Below are positions 1-11,552 of a DNA stretch of 64,000 bases, piece by piece. Positions within the stretch are counted from its first letter, which is position 1; every line of letters begins with the position of its first letter. The DNA is taken from positions 41,840,598 to 41,904,597 of the forward strand of contig CM043962.1 of the NCBI GenBank assembly GCA_014529385.2, given 5' to 3'. The DNA is from Adiantum capillus-veneris. Taxonomy: Eukaryota > Streptophyta > Polypodiopsida > Polypodiales > Pteridaceae. A model generated the notes under the pieces. The model searched no databases. It had not been told where the DNA came from and saw nothing but the letters and a program-made list of their open reading frames with translations. The translations under genes and the position numbers were made by a program.

Positions 1-608
1 GTAATGCATCTCTGTTTTAAAGAAATCACACTTGCTTTGCTTAGCATACAACGTGTGAGCTCGTGGCTGTTCGAACACCAATCGTAAGTGTTCTATGTGT
101 TCATCTTTAGTCTTACTATAAATGAGAATGTTATCAAGGAAAACCACAACAAATTTTCCAAGATAGGGATGTAAGACACTATCCATGAGTGTCATAAATG
201 TAGCTGGAGCATTGGTTAGACCAAAAGGCATAACCAAAAATTCAAAATGCCCGAACCGTGTTCTAAAGGCAGTTTTGGAGATATCTTGTAGTAGGATACA
301 CACCTGGTGGTATCTTGAACAAAGATCTATCTTTGTATAGTTGCCCCATGGAGTTGATCAAACAACTCATCCACTCGAGGCAGAGGATACTTGTTCTTGA
401 TGGTTATTGCATTTAATCCGCAATAATCTACACACAAGCGCATAGTACCATCTTTCTTTTTTACCAATAGAATTGGTGATGCCCAAGGCGAAGTGCTAGG
501 TCTAATAAAACCATGAGCAAGGTAGTCAGCCAACTGACTCTCAACCTCCTTGGCTTCTTTAGCACTCATACGATAAGGTGGTTCACTCACCGGTTTAGTG
601 CCTGGCAA
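1..608 (-). pseudogene. pol: Ty3/gypsy reverse transcriptase fragment (element D)
   Basis: Reverse transcriptase that would copy element RNA into DNA. Read on the minus strand it shows, in order, a region with [16 protein letters not shown], then [20 protein letters not shown], the [12 protein letters not shown] block and the catalytic box. The box reads [12 protein letters not shown]: the first catalytic Asp is at 133-135, but the second is Asn (130-132), so the YxDD-type metal site is broken. A frame change lies near 330, just after [10 protein letters not shown]. The fragment runs off the left window edge. The protease of the same element lies upstream (609-1322). The family assignment is secure; the copy is certainly inactive. 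Confidence 0.9.
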
Positions 609-1322
609 GACATCTATGCCATGCTACACATCACGTGTAGGGGGTAAACCCGATGGTAAATCACTTGAGAACACATCACTATACTCTGTGAGTAATCGAG
701 TCAGCTTTTGCGGTGCAAAAGGAGCACTTTGCTTGTTAGATTTGTTAACACTTTGCTTATCATTAGAATTCTTTGCACTTTGCATACCATTAGTAGAATT
801 TACCGCACTTGCTCTTGAGAATTCACAAGACTTGGAGACAAGCAGTAACACAAAAAGACTTCATCTATTAAATCTAATTTTTGCAAAATAGAAATCTCGG
901 TTGTACATATAAGAGGTGCACATGGTATATTTTTCTCACCAAGCAAAAGCACATGTTTACCATTGGCCATAAAGGATAAGGAGTTGTGTTCATAACTAGT
1001 GTGCAATGTGTTCCCTAAACCATGCAGTGACTCTCGTCCTAAAACTACATCAGCACGGTCCATGTTCATAACTTGGAAGTCAAGGGTCATCCTATGATCT
1101 TGAACAATAAGCTCAACCCCTTGAACTACCGTGTCCCATACTTCTTTATCATTCCCATACATCTGCTCCACCACATACTTGTGAGAGCAGGGAGTTTGTG
1201 TAAGCTTCAATTTCTTGACTAGCTTATAGTTCAAGAAGTTATGAGTTGCACCATCATCCACCATCATCCACTAAAATACGAACACGTTGTCCGTTAATAG
1301 TGCCATGCATGCGAACTAGAGT
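609..1322 (-). pseudogene. pol: Ty3/gypsy aspartic protease and protease-RT linker (element D)
   Basis: Retropepsin-type protease that would process the Gag-Pol polyprotein. The minus strand reads RILVDD then DDGATHNFLNYKLVKKL, followed by a flap-like VVLGRESLHGLG. The active site normally reads D-S/D-G. A 10-bp tandem duplication (1251-1260 and 1261-1270) duplicates the catalytic triplet and shifts the frame exactly there. The following linker (about 624-851) reads LTEYSDVFSSDLPSGLPPTRDV, the usual lead-in to gypsy RT. Upstream, the coding sequence stops at about 1325, where the inserted segment begins. Confidence 0.85.
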
Positions 1323-1392
1323 GCTTCGTTAGCCGGATTTGTATTGAATTACAGTGAGTCCGAGGGTAAGAGAAAACAAGAACCTAGAAGAG

Positions 1393-1397
<5 letters not shown>

Positions 1398-1480
<83 letters not shown>
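1398..1480. repeat. (GA)n microsatellite, about 83 bp
   Basis: Uninterrupted GA dinucleotide run. Open frames across it (Arg-Glu or Ser-Leu repeats) are artefacts. Confidence 0.98.
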
Positions 1481-1482
<2 letters not shown>

Positions 1483-1559
1483 CATGCTTTGTTTTCCACA
1501 AATCCTATTACCTTGAGTTGACATAGTCCTATTTTGACAGCTCCACGAATTAAGTGACA

Positions 1560-3640
1560 CTACCGAGAGGATGCCAATCAAGTCTTTTTCATGATTCCTT
1601 GATGGCACCACATTTGGCATTCATATAAACTAAAGCACTACCAAGCATGCCAAGTTTCTTCAATAGACCTTGATTGGAGATCTCGTCGGTGATTTTTCTC
1701 ACCCATGTTGATGTCTTGTGTAAGTAAGGCCACAAGGTTGAAAGGTGCAAGCATAGGTGATTTTTATTTGGAGAGAGCTCTTCCCTTCGTCGCATCCACA
1801 AATGAAAGCAACACAAAGTTTCCTTGCTCATCAAGAAATTTATGTGCTTGTCAATGCTTGTGATTGACGTGCAATTAAAAAAGCTTGTGACATGTGATGC
1901 TTGGATAGGTGATTGCATCTAGAGAGAGGCCTTCACTTCCCATAAAAAGATTCTACCTGCGACAATTAAAAAAGGGCGACAGATCCGCATGCCTTCAAGC
2001 TACCTACGTAGGTGATTGCATCTGGAGAGAGGCCCTCGCTTTGCATCTACTGAAAACAGACTACAACTTTTTGCCCTTGTCCCTATTGGGAAAATATTGT
2101 GAGCAGTGCAGTCCCAACGCCCACACTCTCAACAGCGTGCTTTCTGCCCTGCTGCAATCAGTGCATTCCAAGAGTCCACACTGCGGCCTTGCTCCCTGTG
2201 CGTGTCTGGAGAGAGGCCCTCGCCTCACATCTACTGACATTCTGAATAGAACATTGGACAATTGCAACTGAGAGGGACATTCCAAGACGATTCTAAGAGG
2301 AGACATTCGAGACAAGAAGATCCTCAAGCACTTTTTGTGCTTTCTCATCCGCACCACAGTTAGCATACTATCGACCATGACATTCCGAACGTAACACCTA
2401 ACAGGGAGCATGATAGTTTTGAAATTCGTCAACGCTTGAGATCGACGTGCAATTAGAAAAGCTTGTGACATGTGATGCTTGGATAGGTGATTGCATCTAT
2501 GCCTGCATAGGTGACTGCATCTAGAGAGAGGCCTTCACTTCCCATATGGATTCTGCCTGTGACATTTAATAAAGCGCGACAGAGCCGCATGCCTTCAAGA
2601 TGCCTACATAGGTGATTGCATCTGGAGAGAGGCCCTCGCTTCGCATCTGCTGAAAATAGACTAGAGCCTTTTGCCATTGTCCCTATTGGGAAAATCTTGC
2701 GATCAGTGCATTCCAAGAGTCCACACTCTCAACAGCGAGCTTTCTCGCCCTGCTTCTGTAGTGCGTATCCCACGACCAGTGCATTCCAAGCATTTACATC
2801 CGCCAAAAAAAACCTAGAGCTTTATGGCTCTGCTCTTGTTATGCACATCCCACATTCAATGCATTCCAAGAGGCGACATTTCAGACAAGAAGCTCCTGAA
2901 GCAGTTTGTTGTGCTTTCTCAAGCGCACCACATTGGGCATACATATCGACCAAGGTAGTGCCAAGCACGAAATCTTTCTAGCCCTGCTCTTGTTGTGCAT
3001 AGAGCCACATGCCTTCAAGATGCATGAGCAGGTGATTGCATCTACTGAGAACAATCTAGAGTATTCTGAAATCACTACATTCCAAGAGGCCACACTCCGG
3101 ACTCTGGTGCTACTGTTGTTGTGCACATCTCCAATCAGTGCATTCCGAGAGGCGACATTCCAGACAAGAAGCTCCTCAAGCACTTTTTTGTGCTTTTTGA
3201 AGTGCACCACATTTGGCATACATATCGACCAAGACAATGCCAAGCACGACATCTTTCTCAAGCGCACAAAATTTGACATACATATCAACCAAGATAGTGC
3301 CAAGAATGACAACTTTTTCCAACAGACTCTGACAAACAACATAATTGATTTTTGTGTCCATATCAGCATAACGTCTTTTTGTGTCCATATCAGCATCTTG
3401 TGCCACATGCCTTCAAGATGCATGCATAGGTGATTTCATAGGCTCTCCCATGAATATACACCCCATTTGGCACATGTCCTGCAACAATAAGTGCATACAA
3501 AGAGACCGCATCCCATCCCAATCTTGGAGGAAGCTCGCCAAGAATGTGTCGTGCTTTCGCCGACTGCACCAAATGAGACAGGCATGTCGACCAAAGCGGT
3601 TCCAAGCACAAAGTCTTTTTCCAAATTGTCCTGGGCTATC
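1560..3640 (-). pseudogene. Degenerate pentatricopeptide-repeat (PPR) gene remnant
   Basis: PPR proteins bind organelle RNA through tandem 35-residue helical repeats. The minus strand carries scattered but recognisable repeat cores in several frames: LGSALVYMNAKCGAIKES (near 1600-1660), VLGTALVDM (near 3590), VLGIVLVDMYAKCGALQKAQ (near 3200), and the next-helix phrase DAITCSCILKACGSM (near 3000-3060). Frames change repeatedly and stops are frequent, so nothing translatable remains. Some stretches recur at 1890-2060, 2480-2660 and 2600-2740 as near copies (GTGATTGCATCTGGAGAGAG and flanks), suggesting internal duplication of repeat units after or during decay. It sits inside the segment that splits gypsy D, so it may be a captured fragment. 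Family call is good; boundaries are approximate. Confidence 0.7.
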
Positions 3641-3655
3641 TCGTGAAATTGCCTT

Positions 3656-3803
<148 letters not shown>

Positions 3804-4069
3804 ATCTTGGACAGGAAGTGCGGCACTCTGCAGGGCTCCAATCTGCACCAACAAAGGTCATGAGAACCAACCAGATGGGAAGACAAAACAAATGCACATA
3901 TGGCTTCTTTTTGCCCAGCGTGCTTGGTGTCGGTCAGTCCCCGAGGCACACTGCGTGCAAAAAAGGTGCAGGACTGAGGTGTGCAGGAGCGGGGGCGGGA
4001 GGTTGATCGGAGGCTGCACGAGGGCAACATTATTCCAGGAGAGCTTTTTTTTTCCTGTGTTTAAAAAAA

Positions 4070-4564
4070 GGGAAAATCACCAAAAAACCCCTCTAATTTG
4101 TGGAAATTCCTAAAATACCCTTCAAATTTCAAAAATTACCAAAATACCCTTGCATCTATTTTGGTTGGACTATTCAAGATTTTCTAATCTTTATTCCCTT
4201 TTTACAATTAAGATCCATTTTTGAGTGCTTAGCATGTAATTTGTCACAAATTACCTCGGGAAAAGGGCAATTATGTCTAAAAATAATGAAGAAATTTATC
4301 TCCAAAGCCTACTATAACATACCCAAATTCTAGTTTCAGCATCTTGTATTGATAGACAATCGGTCTTCTTATGAAAAGATACAAAAAATTTCATCTTTCA
4401 AGAAATTTAATCTCACGACCAGGGATACTTTGGGAATTTTGGAAAAATTGAAGGGCATTTTGGGAATTTGTGACAAAATATTGGGGGTGTTTTGGGAAGT
4501 TTTGAAATTTGAGGGGTATTTTGGGAATTTCGACAAGTTAGACGGGTATTTTGGTAATTTTCCC
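4070..4564. mobile_element. MITE-like element with long terminal inverted repeats, copy 1
   Basis: About 495 bp, A/T-rich, non-coding. It begins GGGAAAATCACC and ends GGTAATTTTCCC. Both termini are built from repeated variants of a motif like CCAAAATACCCCT, inverted at the other end, so the ends can fold into a long stem. It is flanked by TTTAAAAAA-type sequence on both sides (4060-4068 and 4565-4573), consistent with an 8-9 bp target duplication, although low complexity weakens this. A second copy lies at 53788-54202 and matches over its whole length. Superfamily (hAT-like or Mutator-like) cannot be fixed by eye. Confidence 0.8.
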
Positions 4565-4627
4565 TTTAAAAAATCTTGGGAATTAGCCACGTGGATGAAC
4601 GTGCTTCCAGATTTGAGATTTTGCCCA

Positions 4628-5990
4628 CTACGCTAACGAAGTAATCAAATCATGGGGGCGAAAATTGGGCTGCCACATTGAAGTATGCACACAACACTTG
4701 TGCTTTTCTTCCACATGAAGAACCTCTACAACACAATATTTAGGAGATGAATCTAATGTGAGGCGTTGCATCGTGTGCATGGCCTTTTCTTTGCCTTGCA
4801 AAAGAGGAAAATCTTTCTTGTTATGTTGGTCCAAAAGACATCTAAAACACAAATTTTGTTTCTTTGCTGAGAGACCCACGTGGAGTATCTTGTGAGTGCT
4901 TAGGCTTCTTAGCCTCTTGTGGGCGTGGAGAGGTAGATTGTCTCTTATTCCTCTTGGAACGTGCGGGAGACCTACCTCGCCATTGGCTCTTAGCCACATT
5001 GCTCTTAGCAAAAGTATTCTTAGAGTAGGGAACATTTCCTTTCCTCTCTTGGTCATCATCATATATTTGGGCATGATTGATGGCTTCTTCCAAAGTTTTT
5101 GGATGTTGGGTCTTGACATGAATCCGATAGTCTTTGTCAAGACCCCTATTAAAACCTTGTATCTTTTGGAATTCATCTAGATCTTCTAGTTGTAATATGA
5201 TTTCCCGATACTTCGAAAGGTACTTTGTGAGAGAGAGGGCAGACATGCGGCATGCATCCCATGCTAATCAATTCTTATCTTCTCCATTAGAGTCCAAAAA
5301 CTCATTGGAGAAAGAAGCTTGAAACGCAGCCCAAGACGGAGGGCGAGCATCTATTGGAAATGTCATCCACCACTTATAGGTCTTGCCTTTAAGAGATAGA
5401 TTTGTTTCCACAACCGTCTTTATAACCGGGGTGTGTCTCAATCTATGAATATCACTCCATTTGTGTAAGAATGTATTGACCGCATCCTTGTTGCGATCAC
5501 GCTCTTCCCCGTGAAACTCAGGAATGGTGATATTCTTAAGTAATGCATTGCTACCTTCTGCATCTTTTGCAGCACTTGTCTCTTGGACTCCTTGATCGTG
5601 CACGCTTGGTTCCCTTGAACCATGCCACTTGTGGCTCCTTGAGTCGTCCGAGCTTGGTTCCCTTGAATCGTGCCACTTGTGGCTCCTTGAGCCGTCTGTG
5701 AATTCATAAATTTCACAAGTAACTCCATAAGATTGGTAACGTTTGCATTGAGTGCAGAGAGGTTGCTTTCAAGTATGCTTTGTCAATGTTCCAAAGTCTT
5801 GAAATAAGCTATATCTACAAGTCCATGATATCCTAGATCATCATCATCATGATATCCTCGGATACCAGTGAATGGGTGGTGGTAATGCGTATGCTAGTCT
5901 CCTCCCAACCGTGCTATCTTATAGCCTCCCCTAGCGTACACACTGTCCGGCCATGCCGGTGGCCTTGCCCGTAGGACCCATGTCCTTACA
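4628..5990 (-). pseudogene. gag: Ty3/gypsy Gag (element D)
   Basis: Structural capsid polyprotein. The minus strand reads an acidic GYHDDDDLGYHG stretch (near 5840), then a retrotransposon Gag capsid domain with ITIPEFHGEERDRNKDAVNTF, KWWMTFPIDARPPSWAAF and EFLDSNGED (5290-5600), the helix-rich QGFNRGLDKDYRIHVKTQHP (5100-5160), a basic RSPARSKRNKRQ tract, and a zinc knuckle, CFRCLLDQHNKKDF, in which the last Cys is Phe. Stops and frame changes occur (for instance near 5268 and 5176). It abuts the truncated integrase of element A at about 6000 and is cut on its other side by the 3.3-kb segment. Confidence 0.85.
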
Positions 5991-5999
5991 TTCTCTCAT

Positions 6000-7093
6000 T
6001 GAGAACGTTGATCTACTTCCATGACATAGGCTTTTAGTAGATTCAAGAATTGTTAGATTAGTCATTTCACTTTGGTCATCTGTTTGTGGATGATAGGCCG
6101 AAAGAGAAATTTAATCTACTTCCTAGATTCTCAAAGAGACCCTTCTAGAAATTACTGGTCATTCTAGAATCTTTGTCCGACAGTATGGATGTTGGCAAGC
6201 CATGATACTTGAAAATTTGAGATCTAAAGAGGGTTGCCGTTTGATGTGCCTTAATAGTCTTTTTGACAGGCATAGAGTGTGTTTTCTTGCCTGTCGATTG
6301 AAACAATCCAAGTTGCTTCCCTCGATCAAATTTTAATGTTTGGTATACCACGCAATTTGAAACATACTCTTGTATGTTTACTTTTCATGGTAGACTAACA
6401 AAAATACATTTCTACTCCTTGAAGAGTAGATTATTTTATGGAATCCCTCTTTTCCTTGCATAAGGAGACGCATGGGATTCATACATGACTTTCTTATTGT
6501 ATGGTGAATAACACATAGCCTATTGCCGTTTGAAAGATAACCATCCTTCAAGGTGAATGGTTCTTTTTTCTTCCCTAATGCAAAGGCTGTAAGTACCTAC
6601 TTAAAGACTTGGTCAATAGCATACTCATATCATAAAAGATAGATAATTGTGAGTTGCTATAGACACCACATTTACCCTTGGCCGTTGTGAAAGTGCACTG
6701 ACCACTTGATTGTGCTTGCCAGCAATGTGAGCAATATGAAATTTAAATTGCGAAAGAAAATTTGCCCACCTCATTTGTTTGTCGAAAAGCTTGGTTTGCG
6801 TCATGAAGTTCTTGAGGCTTTGTGATCCATTTGTAGGATGAATGAAGCCCCCAAGAGATAGTGCTTCCATGTGTCTAGGGCATGTAGAATAGCTAAAAGT
6901 ATTAACAAAGTGAAAATGCCCCTTTAAAAAACCTGCAAAGAAATATGCATGGTCAGAGTGACCAACTTGAGTTTTTCGTATATGCCTAAGACCCATTCAT
7001 CGGCATTGAGCCTTTGGCTCTCATATGCTATGGCATGCCTTTCTTGAAGCAAAACTGCTCCAAGGCAATCACCACAAGCATCACATTGGACCT
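6000..7093 (-). pseudogene. pol: Gypsy A: RNase H and integrase (3' portion)
   Basis: Continuation of the pol gene that starts at 20100. RNase H begins at the insertion junction with QCDACGDCLGAVLLQE and continues with IAYESQRLN, KLVTL, the SLKNFMTQTKLFDKQMRW block and HIAHIAGKHNQVVSALSQRP (normally VADALSRRP). The integrase follows: a zinc region with VSNCVVYQT where the usual second Cys is Tyr, then KKTIKAHQTATLF, FKYHGLPTSILSDKDSRM (the catalytic core usually reads SDRD) and a decayed tail ending LLKAYVMEVDQRS near 6005. Stops and frameshifts are numerous. The element is truncated there against element D. The other half lies at 19254-20100, separated by inserted gypsy B. Confidence 0.88.
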
Positions 7094-7757
7094 TGTGCGC
7101 GTATGTCGCACGTGCCAATGCAAGAAATTTGCCGATACACTGTGTGCGAGCCACAAATGGCTCCAAGCACACAACAAGCCTAAACTAGTAAGCTCAAAGA
7201 TGGCGTTGGTGTGTCACTCACCGCTCTACGCTTCCTATCGTGGAGGATTCCTTGCTGCGAAGAAGAGGGAGATGCCGCTACGCCGCGCTCAACCGCCTCG
7301 TCGCTGTCGTGCCGCCGCAATGCTCGATCGCACACACTCTCCCTCTCTCTCTCTCTCACGCATACACACAAGGAGATGAAGAAGAAGAAGATGGAGATGA
7401 AGCAAGAGCACTCTTCAATTGCAAAAATGAGAGAATGAGTGATTTTTACACACACACACATAAGGAGATGAAGAAGAAGAAGATGGAGATGGAGCAAGAG
7501 CACTCTTCAATTGCACAAATGAGAGAATGAGTGATTTTTAGGTTTAGTTGACTTTTATACGAGCTCGCCCCATTCACACTTGGACGCCCATGCTTAGCCA
7601 ACTAATCCCTTAAATGTTCCAGTTAGAGTGCACCTCTCATGGCGATTACTCTTACCCTTTTCCTATTGGATTGACAAGCCCGATACCTAACTCTACCAAC
7701 TAATAATACAATGTCTGTCGTAGGTGATAGGGTGTCCGTGAGCCGTGAGGGTTAACA
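7094..7757 (-). repeat. 3' LTR of gypsy B (664 bp)
   Basis: Starts TGTTAACCCTCACGG (minus, at 7757) and ends CGCGCACA (7094). It matches 15421-15959 joined to 19213-19253. It is about 84 bp longer than the 5' LTR because of a tandem duplication at 7370-7540. Confidence 0.9.
7370..7540. repeat. Tandem duplication (period about 92 bp) inside the 3' LTR of gypsy B
   Basis: Two copies of a block beginning AAGGAGATGAAGAAGAAGA (7370 and 7462) and running to GAGAGAATGAGTGATTTT. The 5' LTR has the block once, so the duplication arose after insertion or in one LTR only. Confidence 0.9.
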
Positions 7758-7771
7758 TGCCCCCCTTCCTG
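7758..7771 (-). other. Polypurine tract of gypsy B
   Basis: Minus strand CAGGAAGGGGGGCA directly next to the 3' LTR start; the expected primer for plus-strand DNA synthesis. Confidence 0.85.
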
Positions 7772-9485
7772 ATGTAGATTCCGTCCTCGGAAGCTATTGA
7801 GTTGAAGCGCGTTCGTCGATGTGGAAGAGCTTTTGAGATGAATGTCCTTAGCCATCTTCAGTCACTGCAAAATCAAACAACATTGGCATAGTAATTGCAT
7901 TCTCATAAGCAATTAAAAAGCATATGTAGTTGTAGGCAGACAATTTGATTGGTAACAGAATTTTAAACCATTTTTCAGCAATAAACATTAAATTGCAATA
8001 TAATCAAACGCATAAACAGCTGTAAAGGTAAAAAATTAAACAAGTTTAGGGTCGCTAATTTAATGATCGAAAGGCACTAGAGATTGACTATTAATACCAT
8101 GGGTAAGCTTCTTAATTTTCTCTAGTCAATTAAGTTGTTTAATCGTGAGAGTCAAGTATTTCATGTTCGAGGGCTGACTAGAGGCTATACCTAGAAGACC
8201 TTGTAGTTAAGCTACGATAAAAGGAATTTCTCATGAAATCATCACCTGACTGATTACCTTTTCTTTGACTCCCCAAAGTCTTTTCACAATGATTCAATTT
8301 TGATGTGTGTGCTTATTTTGTATGCCTTGGGTTTTTTGCTTTTCAAGGAAAAGCGCCCACACTAGGAACCTCTAGGGCTCTAGTACCATAGGCGATACAT
8401 GTGAGTGAAGTACCAAATCCAGCTGAGATTTCTCTTCCAGCTTAAGATTTTACATTGTGGCACTTTGAATTTTTTTTTTGTACGTTTTCAGCATTTCATT
8501 TTGTAACTTTGGGGGGTCATATAACATTGTTACCCTCCCCAAGCTCATCACACTAGTAAACTCCCTTTATAATACTTAAGCTAAAGGTCAATAGGGACTA
8601 AGCCTACTAGAAAGCCCTAGTACATTTCACAGAATGCTGCCTAAATCGGATTAAGAACCTAAGTAACCATTAATTATTAGGAAGGCATTCCCCATGGTAT
8701 TAAGAGAAGATCTCTAACGCCTAGCTTGGTCAAACTAGCTTAGTCGGACTGCTTGATATTTAAACTTAGACAAGTGATTATGACAAAAACTTACATTGAA
8801 TTTAATGTTTGATACTAAGCTAATGCACTGAATATTATGCTACCAATCACAATTAAAGTAGACAAAAATGGATGCAAAAAGTTAAGGGACAATGCTAATG
8901 GACAAAAACAACCTGTTTGTGTTGATGGTCGCACTTGATTTGAAGTGTGAACAAGAGAAATATTCCATGAAGGTCCAAATCCTAACCACAGCAACACGTT
9001 ATGTACACACTAGGAAACACAAAGAATACCTCTAGGAGGCACATTAGTGGGAAGAAAGAACTTTGCTAATCACTAAACTCTAAAACAGAAACACTCCTAT
9101 CGTACTAATTCTACCTACCCTCCATCACTCGAGTGATGAGGATCAAAGGTGTTTGATGACGTAGGTTTCTGTTTCAGTGTATTGGATGTGAATATGTAGG
9201 TCTGGGTCAATGTTTTGACTTTTATTGTGCATACTTGTTTGCTAATTGCTCTTGCTCTTTATTATTATTAATTTTTTTTTTGTGAGTATAAGGATTTATA
9301 TATACATTCCCTAAGATTGGTGATTGAGAGGTCAGGGAGAAAGGTTGAGAGGAGAGTGAGCGAATGATGACTGTCAGCAAACACTCCCCCCTTCCTTGGG
9401 TACATCATACCATTTGAAATGAGCTTGTCACCCTTTGAAACCAATTGTTCCAGTTGGTAGTAGGTGAGGATTTTTGCCAGTAGTT
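7772..9485. other. Non-coding 3' region of gypsy B
   Basis: 1.7 kb between the protease stop and the PPT. No frame of note and no trace of RT, RNase H or integrase residues was recognised in either strand, which argues that pol is absent here rather than decayed in place. Confidence 0.7.
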
Positions 9486-11456
9486 TTATATTACCTTAGG
9501 TGCCTCGTCGAGTTGCAAGGGTGGTAAGGTACTCGCCCAGGATCGAACTTGAAGTGGTTCATCAGGTGATTCTTGAACACTGGGAGGTGTGGATTCCTTT
9601 GTAGCTTCATGGAGGTCCACTATTGTAGGTGGAGGCTGTGAAGAAGCTTTTAACTCTATGTATGCATTACATGAGGAGCTAGAAGCTTCATGAAATTTCT
9701 CCCTTCCTGAGCTAGGTGGAACAAATTGTTCTTTCTTCAATAACCCAACTAGCTCTGGAGCGGGTGTGTAGCATTCTGTGATTTTTTTCTTTCCGTGATC
9801 GTCAATTTTTTTTGGAGCTACAGGATTGGGCGCACATGGGTCAGGTGACAAGTAAGAGCACAATTTACATTTTGGCACCCAGATTTGATCATTTCTTTCA
9901 TAATAGTTTTGGGCTTCCAATAGTTTTATACGAATCCAACACAACGTTTCTTTACATTTCTTGGGGCGAATGGGACATCTCTTACAAGGCTTCTGTTTTT
10001 TAGCACTAGCTATGGTCCCTAAAGAAGCTTTAGGGACCCACTTGTATGTTTTCTTTGTCATATGAGGACGAGTCTTGTCAGAAGCTATATGCATTGCTTC
10101 TAGCATATTTAAGGGTATGAGTGGTGGTATTTCATTCCCCTCAGGTGTTACCCAGGTCGTCCCCCTATTTCCCCAAGTGTCTATGGTTGTTGATAGGTGG
10201 ACCCAATCCACATTGTCCGACTCAAACATCCCAGAATCTTCCCCAACATCAATGTCCGCTTTACACGTGTAGCAATACTGCAATGGGGCCGAGTGAATTG
10301 TGGTGTCAGATCTATGATCAATTATAAACCTGTTTCCTAGGGGATGTGCTCGACTAGTCACAAGATCCACTCGAATGACAGAATCTTGGAACTGCAAGTA
10401 GACATGGTTTTTAGACCAGTCATGCACCATTTTTGCTTCCCTCATGAAAGGACGTCCTAAGATCATCTCCGATGCCATAGTGTGTTTGGAGAAATCCATA
10501 ACAATGAACGTAATCCTTATTTTATGTCCAAAGACCTCGATATTGAGATCTTCTAGCATCCCAATAGGTTTAATAATAGACGCATTGGCCATCTGCACTA
10601 CTATGGTTGTGGTCGCAAGGTGAGGTCTTCCCATAGTTTCCCAACAATTTTTAGTCACAATGCTAACACCAGCGCCACCATCAAGGATTCCCTTCACAGT
10701 TAATCCCTTAGTAGTGATTGGTATGGTCGCATTGGATTCATCACCCTCAAAGTATTGTCCCAACTTGTTAACATGTATTTCTATAACAAGGTTCTCATCT
10801 AGGTTGGGTTGTGGATCTAAGTGTTCCTCCTCTGTTGGCATCTTCCCAACTCCATCCATCTGTGCAAATTGTGGTAGCCCAAACCTTAGTTCTCCATTGA
10901 GGAAGGCTTGAAGAGCTGAGACTAGCTCAGGGTCTTTATATAGTTTGGACATGATGGTGGTTCTAATTTTTGAAGACATGAAATCCATCAATTTGGCAAT
11001 GTTTAACGACACTTTTTGGGCTTCAGTCCCTTGATGTGGGGAAGATGGGATCTCCATTTCTTTGATAGGATCAAGTAGTCCCTCTGTAAACATTCTTTCC
11101 ATCAAGAAGTGAGTACACCAACTTTCCCATGACTTTAAGTCACTTTCTTCTTGGATGACACTAGGTATGGCTAAGGGTCTATGGACTTGGTGAGGTTGTC
11201 GTTGTTTAGGGAACACGATGTCTGTAATTTGGATCTGCCTAGGTGCTGGTTCTAGATCCCTTTGGGTATCTTCTACCAAACTCCTTAATTGCTTGACTCG
11301 CTCAATATCCTCTGTAGGGTTTGGATAAGTTCCTATCTTCTTCTTGGATCCTAGCCATTGTGGCTCATGAAGATCTTCCTTGTTTGTTTCTATCTTAGTG
11401 GTCATTTTGGTCTCCATGGTTTCACCTGAACCAGAATCCTCCTCAGCATCGTTCAT
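9486..11456 (-). CDS. Gypsy B aspartic protease with Cys-rich C-terminal extension (656 aa)
   Basis: A 656-residue open frame, the longest in the window. Residues 1-220 are charged linker. A retropepsin domain spans roughly 221-365: catalytic D259-G-G in KGILDGGAGVSIVT (the DGG form is common in plant gypsy proteases) and ILGRPFM at 332-338. After the protease come about 290 residues with nine cysteines, including CYTC (395-398), CKRC (491-494), C501, C506, CKLC (530-533) and C541, then a Pro/Ser-rich tail. I do not recognise this extension. It could bind metal or nucleic acid, but that is inference. The frame is closed upstream by single stops (about 11460-11552) from the zinc-knuckle region in the same phase, so it was probably one Gag-protease polyprotein. 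No RT follows before the 3' LTR. Confidence 0.85.
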   Translation of the reverse strand: MNDAEEDSGSGETMETKMTTKIETNKEDLHEPQWLGSKKKIGTYPNPTEDIERVKQLRSLVEDTQRDLEPAPRQIQITDIVFPKQRQPHQVHRPLAIPSVIQEESDLKSWESWCTHFLMERMFTEGLLDPIKEMEIPSSPHQGTEAQKVSLNIAKLMDFMSSKIRTTIMSKLYKDPELVSALQAFLNGELRFGLPQFAQMDGVGKMPTEEEHLDPQPNLDENLVIEIHVNKLGQYFEGDESNATIPITTKGLTVKGILDGGAGVSIVTKNCWETMGRPHLATTTIVVQMANASIIKPIGMLEDLNIEVFGHKIRITFIVMDFSKHTMASEMILGRPFMREAKMVHDWSKNHVYLQFQDSVIRVDLVTSRAHPLGNRFIIDHRSDTTIHSAPLQYCYTCKADIDVGEDSGMFESDNVDWVHLSTTIDTWGNRGTTWVTPEGNEIPPLIPLNMLEAMHIASDKTRPHMTKKTYKWVPKASLGTIASAKKQKPCKRCPIRPKKCKETLCWIRIKLLEAQNYYERNDQIWVPKCKLCSYLSPDPCAPNPVAPKKIDDHGKKKITECYTPAPELVGLLKKEQFVPPSSGREKFHEASSSSCNAYIELKASSQPPPTIVDLHEATKESTPPSVQESPDEPLQVRSWASTLPPLQLDEAPKVI

Positions 11457-11552
11457 ATGTACGGGGTCGTCACTAGTCCCTATGTTGGTCTTTGAACTGG
11501 GGTCTGACCTCGCTGCTTTTTGCGATCTCTTCCTTCGTGTTTTCTTCTTTTT

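Noticed and set aside
1890-2760. CRISPR-like or satellite array
   Set aside because: The recurring blocks are irregularly spaced and diverged, and lie within the PPR remnant; internal gene repeats explain them.
4349-4636. 95-residue plus frame and 73-residue minus frame
   Set aside because: Both lie in the A/T-rich MITE and read its repeated end motif.
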